The notes under the pieces are model-generated. The model worked only from the letters and a program-made list of their open reading frames with translations, was not told where the DNA came from and made no database searches. Below are positions 61,242 to 64,000 of a stretch of DNA of 64,000 nt, piece after piece; position 1 is the first letter of the stretch; every line of letters starts with the position of its first letter. The DNA is from Pseudomonas sp. GGS8 (lineage in GTDB: Bacteria; Pseudomonadota; Gammaproteobacteria; Pseudomonadales; Pseudomonadaceae). The stretch covers positions 4,529,501 through 4,593,500 of the forward strand of contig NZ_JALJWF010000001.1 in assembly GCF_024168645.1 (NCBI RefSeq), written 5' to 3'. Both the position numbers and the translations under genes were made by a program.

Positions 61242-62138
61242 ATGATGCGTCCCATGCTGCTCCGACATTTGCGCTACCTGCTGGCGGTCGCCGACCACGG
61301 CGGCTTCACCCGCGCCGCCGAGGCGTTACACGTCTCCCAACCGACGCTGTCCCAGCAGATCCGGCAACTGGAGGAAACCCTGGGCGTCAGCCTGTTCGAC
61401 CGCACCTCACGCACGGTCAAACCGACCGACGCAGGGCAGGCCTATATCGAATGCGCCCGGCGGGTGCTGGTGGAGCTTGAAGCGGGCAAGCGCGCGCTGC
61501 ATGACGTGAAGGACTTGTCTCGCGGCACGTTGCGACTGGCCATGACACCAACGTTCATGGCGTATCTGGTGGGGCCGCTGGTGCGCGATTACGCGGCGAA
61601 GTTTCCGAACATCCACCTGCAGATTTTCGAGTTGTCGATGGATGACATCGAGGCGGGGTTGCTCGATGACTCGCTGGACATTGCCATTGCCTTCACCCCG
61701 GTGAGGAGTCCCGATATTGAGTGTGTGCCGGCGTTTGTCGAGACCCTGGGCGTGATGGTCGGGCACCATCATCCGTTGTACGAGCGGCAGAACCCGCTAT
61801 CACCAAAGGAGATGGCGCAACTGCAGTTCGCGTTGCTGACGCCGGGCTTCATCACCCGGTCCTCGATCGACGAGTATTTTCGGCAACAGAGCATCACGCC
61901 CAAGGTGGCGATCGAAGTGAACTCGGTGAGTACGTTGCTGGAGGTCATTCGCCACACGCCGATGGCCACCATCCTCCCGGAGCCCATCGCCACTGCGGAA
62001 CGGGCATTGCGCCGGATTGAATTACAGAGCGAGGCACCCCGGCGCGACGCGGCATTGCTGCGCAGGAAGAACAACTATCACAGCGCCGCGTCGGTGGCGT
62101 TCGCGAACCTGGTGATGGCCGGCAGCACCAGCGTGTGA
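61242..62138 (+). CDS. cynR: LysR-type regulator CynR
   Basis: The 298-residue protein has a LysR helix-turn-helix (residues 5-65: AVADHGGFTRAAEALHVSQP, TLSQQIRQLEETLG) and a substrate-binding domain with LRLAMTPTFMAYLVGPLV near 97. It is divergent from cynS-cynT, which is the classical cyn layout, and it should activate those genes when cyanate is present. ATG 61242 and ATG 61245 (adjacent) are both possible; length matches CynR. Confidence 0.92.
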   Translation: MMRPMLLRHLRYLLAVADHGGFTRAAEALHVSQPTLSQQIRQLEETLGVSLFDRTSRTVKPTDAGQAYIECARRVLVELEAGKRALHDVKDLSRGTLRLAMTPTFMAYLVGPLVRDYAAKFPNIHLQIFELSMDDIEAGLLDDSLDIAIAFTPVRSPDIECVPAFVETLGVMVGHHHPLYERQNPLSPKEMAQLQFALLTPGFITRSSIDEYFRQQSITPKVAIEVNSVSTLLEVIRHTPMATILPEPIATAERALRRIELQSEAPRRDAALLRRKNNYHSAASVAFANLVMAGSTSV

Positions 62139-62139
62139 A

Positions 62140-62442
62140 TCAATCATCCACCGACTGGCAGATATTATTGCCGCCTTTCTTGCTGGTATAGGTCACGCCT
62201 ACCGAGTCGTCATTCGCGATGCTGATTGAGATCGTCACATCCGGCCCCTTGGCCTCGAAAAGACGATCATTGATCATTTTGGTCTGGGCTTCTTTGCTGT
62301 TGATCATCACCGGACCATCCTGGTCGGCGTGGACCATGATTTTCCCGGGGCAGTCCACATCGAAGGCGGGAACGCCGGGAACACTGTTCCCATAAGCTGC
62401 GCTCGCCAATGCCAGTAGCATGAATGTCAGGGTTGTTTTCAT
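62140..62442 (-). CDS. Small exported protein of unknown function
   Basis: The 100-residue protein starts at ATG 62442 with a signal peptide (MLLALASAAYG, then NSVPG). The mature part has two cysteines (VDCPGK and NNICQS) likely to form a disulfide, and a mostly beta pattern. No family was recognised. It is convergent with cynR (2 bp between the stops), with a hairpin terminator further upstream that ends the neighbouring transcript. Confidence 0.65.
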   Translation of the reverse strand: MKTTLTFMLLALASAAYGNSVPGVPAFDVDCPGKIMVHADQDGPVMINSKEAQTKMINDRLFEAKGPDVTISISIANDDSVGVTYTSKKGGNNICQSVDD

Positions 62443-62546
62443 CGCAGACCTCCAGTAGATAAACCGATGTCCAGCGCTGTGTTAACCATAGTCCTGTTCT
62501 TTTGACCCGGTGCGAAGTTAGAGGTGCAGACGCAAGAAACAAAAAA

Positions 62547-62578
62547 AGGCCCCGCTCGATAAATCGAGCGGGGCCTTC
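62547..62578 (-). terminator. Terminator hairpin (bidirectional)
   Basis: AAGGCCCCGCTCGAT pairs with ATCGAGCGGGGCCTT around an AA loop. It ends the transcript of the gene at 62595-62924 (T run on the minus strand is in the upstream AAAAAAA). Confidence 0.9.
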
Positions 62579-62594
62579 TTGTATTTGGCAGAGA

Positions 62595-62924
62595 TCAGTA
62601 CAACCGATCAATCACCCGAACTTCATTCTGGTTCTGCAGCGAGGCCCACGTCTGTTTCAGCGTTTGCAGCACGTTGCCGATGAAGTCCTTGTCGGCTGCG
62701 GCTTTCTTGCCGACATAGCCCTGGCCGCGCCGGTACATCTTCAGGCGGGCCAGCAGGTTCTGGTTGTTCTTGTCGAACTCTTCTTCGTGGGCATGGGGCG
62801 ACAGGCAGTCGATATGGACCTGGCCCGATTTGCTGATCCACAGAATATGGCTGTCATGGCTGTCTTTTTGCGCAGCGAACAAGCGAGCCAGTTCATCGAT
62901 AGTAGGTTGATTGTTCAGATTCAT
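62595..62924 (-). CDS. Conserved small cytoplasmic protein
   Basis: The 109-residue protein starts at ATG 62924 (MNLNNQPTIDEL) with AAGGGG upstream; the frame upstream is non-coding in character. It is soluble and without signal sequence. The order is a helical start (IDELARLFAAQKDSHDSHIL), a strand (VHIDCLSPHAHE), a Lys/Tyr-rich helix, and a C-terminal LQTLKQTWASLQ. No family was recognised. It ends before the strong terminator. Confidence 0.6.
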   Translation of the reverse strand: MNLNNQPTIDELARLFAAQKDSHDSHILWISKSGQVHIDCLSPHAHEEEFDKNNQNLLARLKMYRRGQGYVGKKAAADKDFIGNVLQTLKQTWASLQNQNEVRVIDRLY

Positions 62925-63461
62925 TGTAAGCCCCTTGACCATTTGGTGATCTTTCAAAGTTGATTCGCTAATACAGGTAGCCCATCGGTTAGTTGATCCC
63001 TGGCACCGAAACCAGGACGTCAGCGGTCGACCGTCAATACGACGGGGGCGCGCGTCTGTTGCATGTAGTCGTGTTGAATAACTGCTACGCAATAGCGTCA
63101 CAACGAAGAGAAGCAGCGAAAACCTGGAGGCCACTGCCGACGTTTTCAGGGTCGGCCACAAGCTTCATGAGGATTGATCGCCAGCGCTTCTCGTCTTTGT
63201 ACTGGACGTTCAGGCCAGGTCAGCTTCTTCAATCTGCCTTGTGGGCAGCATGTATCCGGGAAAAACAGCTCGGCGGTCAGACGAGCTTGCTCAAACGTGT
63301 TGCCTGTACTCCCGATCGGGGAGACGTCTGCATCATGCAAGGGCAAATCGGAGGCGTCAACGCTTTTGTAGTGAATATTTTTGTTCACTACATATTGTCG
63401 GACAAAGTGGTTTTGGAATTAGAAAATCAGCGTGGCCAGCGCTTGGACTCTTCGGCAGCGC
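62925..63461. other. Intergenic region with a short palindrome
   Basis: No firm gene. A minus-strand frame at 63146-63388 (about 80 codons, GTG start) is open but without a recognised domain. The palindrome is GTAGTGAA (63368-63375) and TTCACTAC (63384-63391) with TATTTTTG between. Confidence 0.4.
63368..63391. promoter_or_regulatory. Perfect 8-bp palindrome, possible operator
   Basis: GTAGTGAA-TATTTTTG-TTCACTAC. It lies about 70 bp beyond the stop of the GNAT gene in a short AT-rich stretch, and overlaps the possible GTG of a minus-strand frame. Its status as operator is conjecture. Confidence 0.3.
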
Positions 63462-64000
63462 TTACCCCGGCCCCGTAGGCGTTGCCGAAGGCTGCGATCT
63501 TGTAAAGCGGTAAACGGTGCATGGATAACCGTCGATCGGCAGCTGATGCACGGTGAACTCGCCGCTTGTGAGGTTGGGTATCACCCTGGCCCAGAACAGC
63601 CGCGCAGGTTGGTTGGCATCGATGTGGAAAATCTGCCATTGACCGGGGAACCGGCTCAAGAGGGCAGAGACGACAAACTTCGCGACACCTTGGCCACGAA
63701 AGCGTCGACTGACAAAAAAGTAGCCGATGTTGTATTCGGCGCCGACGATATGAGTTTCGTCATCCACGGTCACGAACCCCGCCAGTTCGCCGTCGACCCT
63801 GATCAGAAACGGCTGGGTTGCCGGTTTGCGCCAGTAATCCAGTTTGGGCTGGATGTTGAAAAAACCCTGCTCCCCGAGCTTCAGCGGCAGCCATTCGCTG
63901 AAATCGTACATGTAGAACTGCATCAGGTTTTCGATGGTCTCCAGCTCGTCGCGCTGGGCGGCGTGCAGTTCTATCGAGGGCTGGCTCCTGATTGTCGCCA
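63462..64000 (-). CDS. GNAT-family acetyltransferase (first base of ATG outside the window)
   Basis: The frame reads to the right window edge, where the last two bases of the ATG are visible: reverse-complemented, the edge begins TGGCGACAATC, i.e. (A)TG GCG ACA, so the gene starts one base past position 64000 and encodes MATIRSQPSIELHAAQ. The 180-residue product has the GNAT motif A RRFRGQGVAKFVVSALL and a C-terminal acceptor half. A start at 63923 would lose the N-terminal 26 residues. Substrate unknown. Confidence 0.82.
   Translation of the reverse strand, partial: ATIRSQPSIELHAAQRDELETIENLMQFYMYDFSEWLPLKLGEQGFFNIQPKLDYWRKPATQPFLIRVDGELAGFVTVDDETHIVGAEYNIGYFFVSRRFRGQGVAKFVVSALLSRFPGQWQIFHIDANQPARLFWARVIPNLTSGEFTVHQLPIDGYPCTVYRFTRSQPSATPTGPG

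Noticed and set aside
63146..63388. 80-codon minus-strand frame between the 109-aa protein and the GNAT gene
   Set aside because: No domain, GTG start inside a palindrome and no ribosome binding site; not called as a gene.
1..64000. CRISPR array, prophage or integrative element
   Set aside because: No regularly spaced repeats, no integrase, tRNA-att sites or phage structural genes were found.

Overview
The window is chromosomal DNA of a Pseudomonas, most likely of the P. fluorescens complex. The basis is GC-rich coding sequence with Pseudomonas-style proteins (DUF5329, DUF2986, DUF190-CrcB, cynR/cynST, cusCBA-F), palindromic REP elements of the type found in that group, and many LysR/AraC/DeoR regulators. 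No rRNA, tRNA, CRISPR array or prophage was recognised. The species call is inference, since no database could be searched.

Layout. (1) 1-7.3 kb is an AT-richer accessory island. It holds orphan toxin/immunity modules of the contact-dependent inhibition (CdiA/FHA) type: a partial candidate immunity gene, an intact IS4-family insertion with a 9-bp target duplication, a small toxin-fragment/immunity pair, and a 5'-truncated CdiA-like gene with its immunity partner. The modules are separated by a repeated hairpin element with 13-bp arms. (2) 7.4-10.9 kb is a compact three-gene cluster for a putative isonitrile (isocyanide) metabolite: a PvcA-type synthase, a HAD phosphatase and a PvcA-PvcB (synthase-oxygenase) fusion. 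(3) 11-20.5 kb is a mosaic of small conserved genes: a MESH1-like HD protein, a frameshifted PLDc_N gene, lipoproteins, a possible structured RNA, a DeoR regulator, chrA, a CAP-domain protein, a SleB-like hydrolase and an HWE histidine kinase. (4) 20.9-27.4 kb has kup and then an unusual operon of tyrosinase, DUF2182-like membrane protein and caspase-like protease. (5) 27.4-38.3 kb has DUF190-crcB, a secreted hydrolase, DUF2986, an IS21-like end, AraC/LysE, a cysteine hydrolase behind a possible threonine-codon attenuator, LysR/azoR, and a very Met/Cys-rich protein.

(6) 38.4-46.2 kb is a sulfur amino-acid locus: a divergent LysR regulator, a polar amino-acid ABC importer (SBP, two permeases, ATPase), a cysteine-dioxygenase-like thiol dioxygenase, and a 919-aa fusion of four rhodanese-like domains to a cystathionine beta-lyase-type PLP domain. 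(7) 47.5-54 kb is a copper/silver efflux operon (Cys/Met-rich periplasmic protein, cusC, cusB, cusA, cusF). (8) 54-64 kb carries housekeeping and stress genes: dienelactone hydrolase, DoxX, glutaminase, DUF3616, a ProA-like aldehyde dehydrogenase, a BON-domain protein, the cyanate locus cynR/cynS-cynT, small conserved proteins and a GNAT acetyltransferase that misses its first base at the window edge.

Strongest candidates for something undescribed: the isonitrile cluster with its embedded phosphatase and fusion enzyme; the tyrosinase-DUF2182-caspase operon; the Thr-rich leader peptide plus terminator before the cysteine hydrolase; the hairpin-delimited toxin/immunity modules; and the rhodanese x4-lyase fusion. 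Several small or broken genes were found by direct reading: the Thr leader peptide, a 17-codon upstream ORF, DUF2986, a 53-aa ORF coupled to an XRE regulator, an AsnC remnant, and the frameshifted PLDc_N gene.
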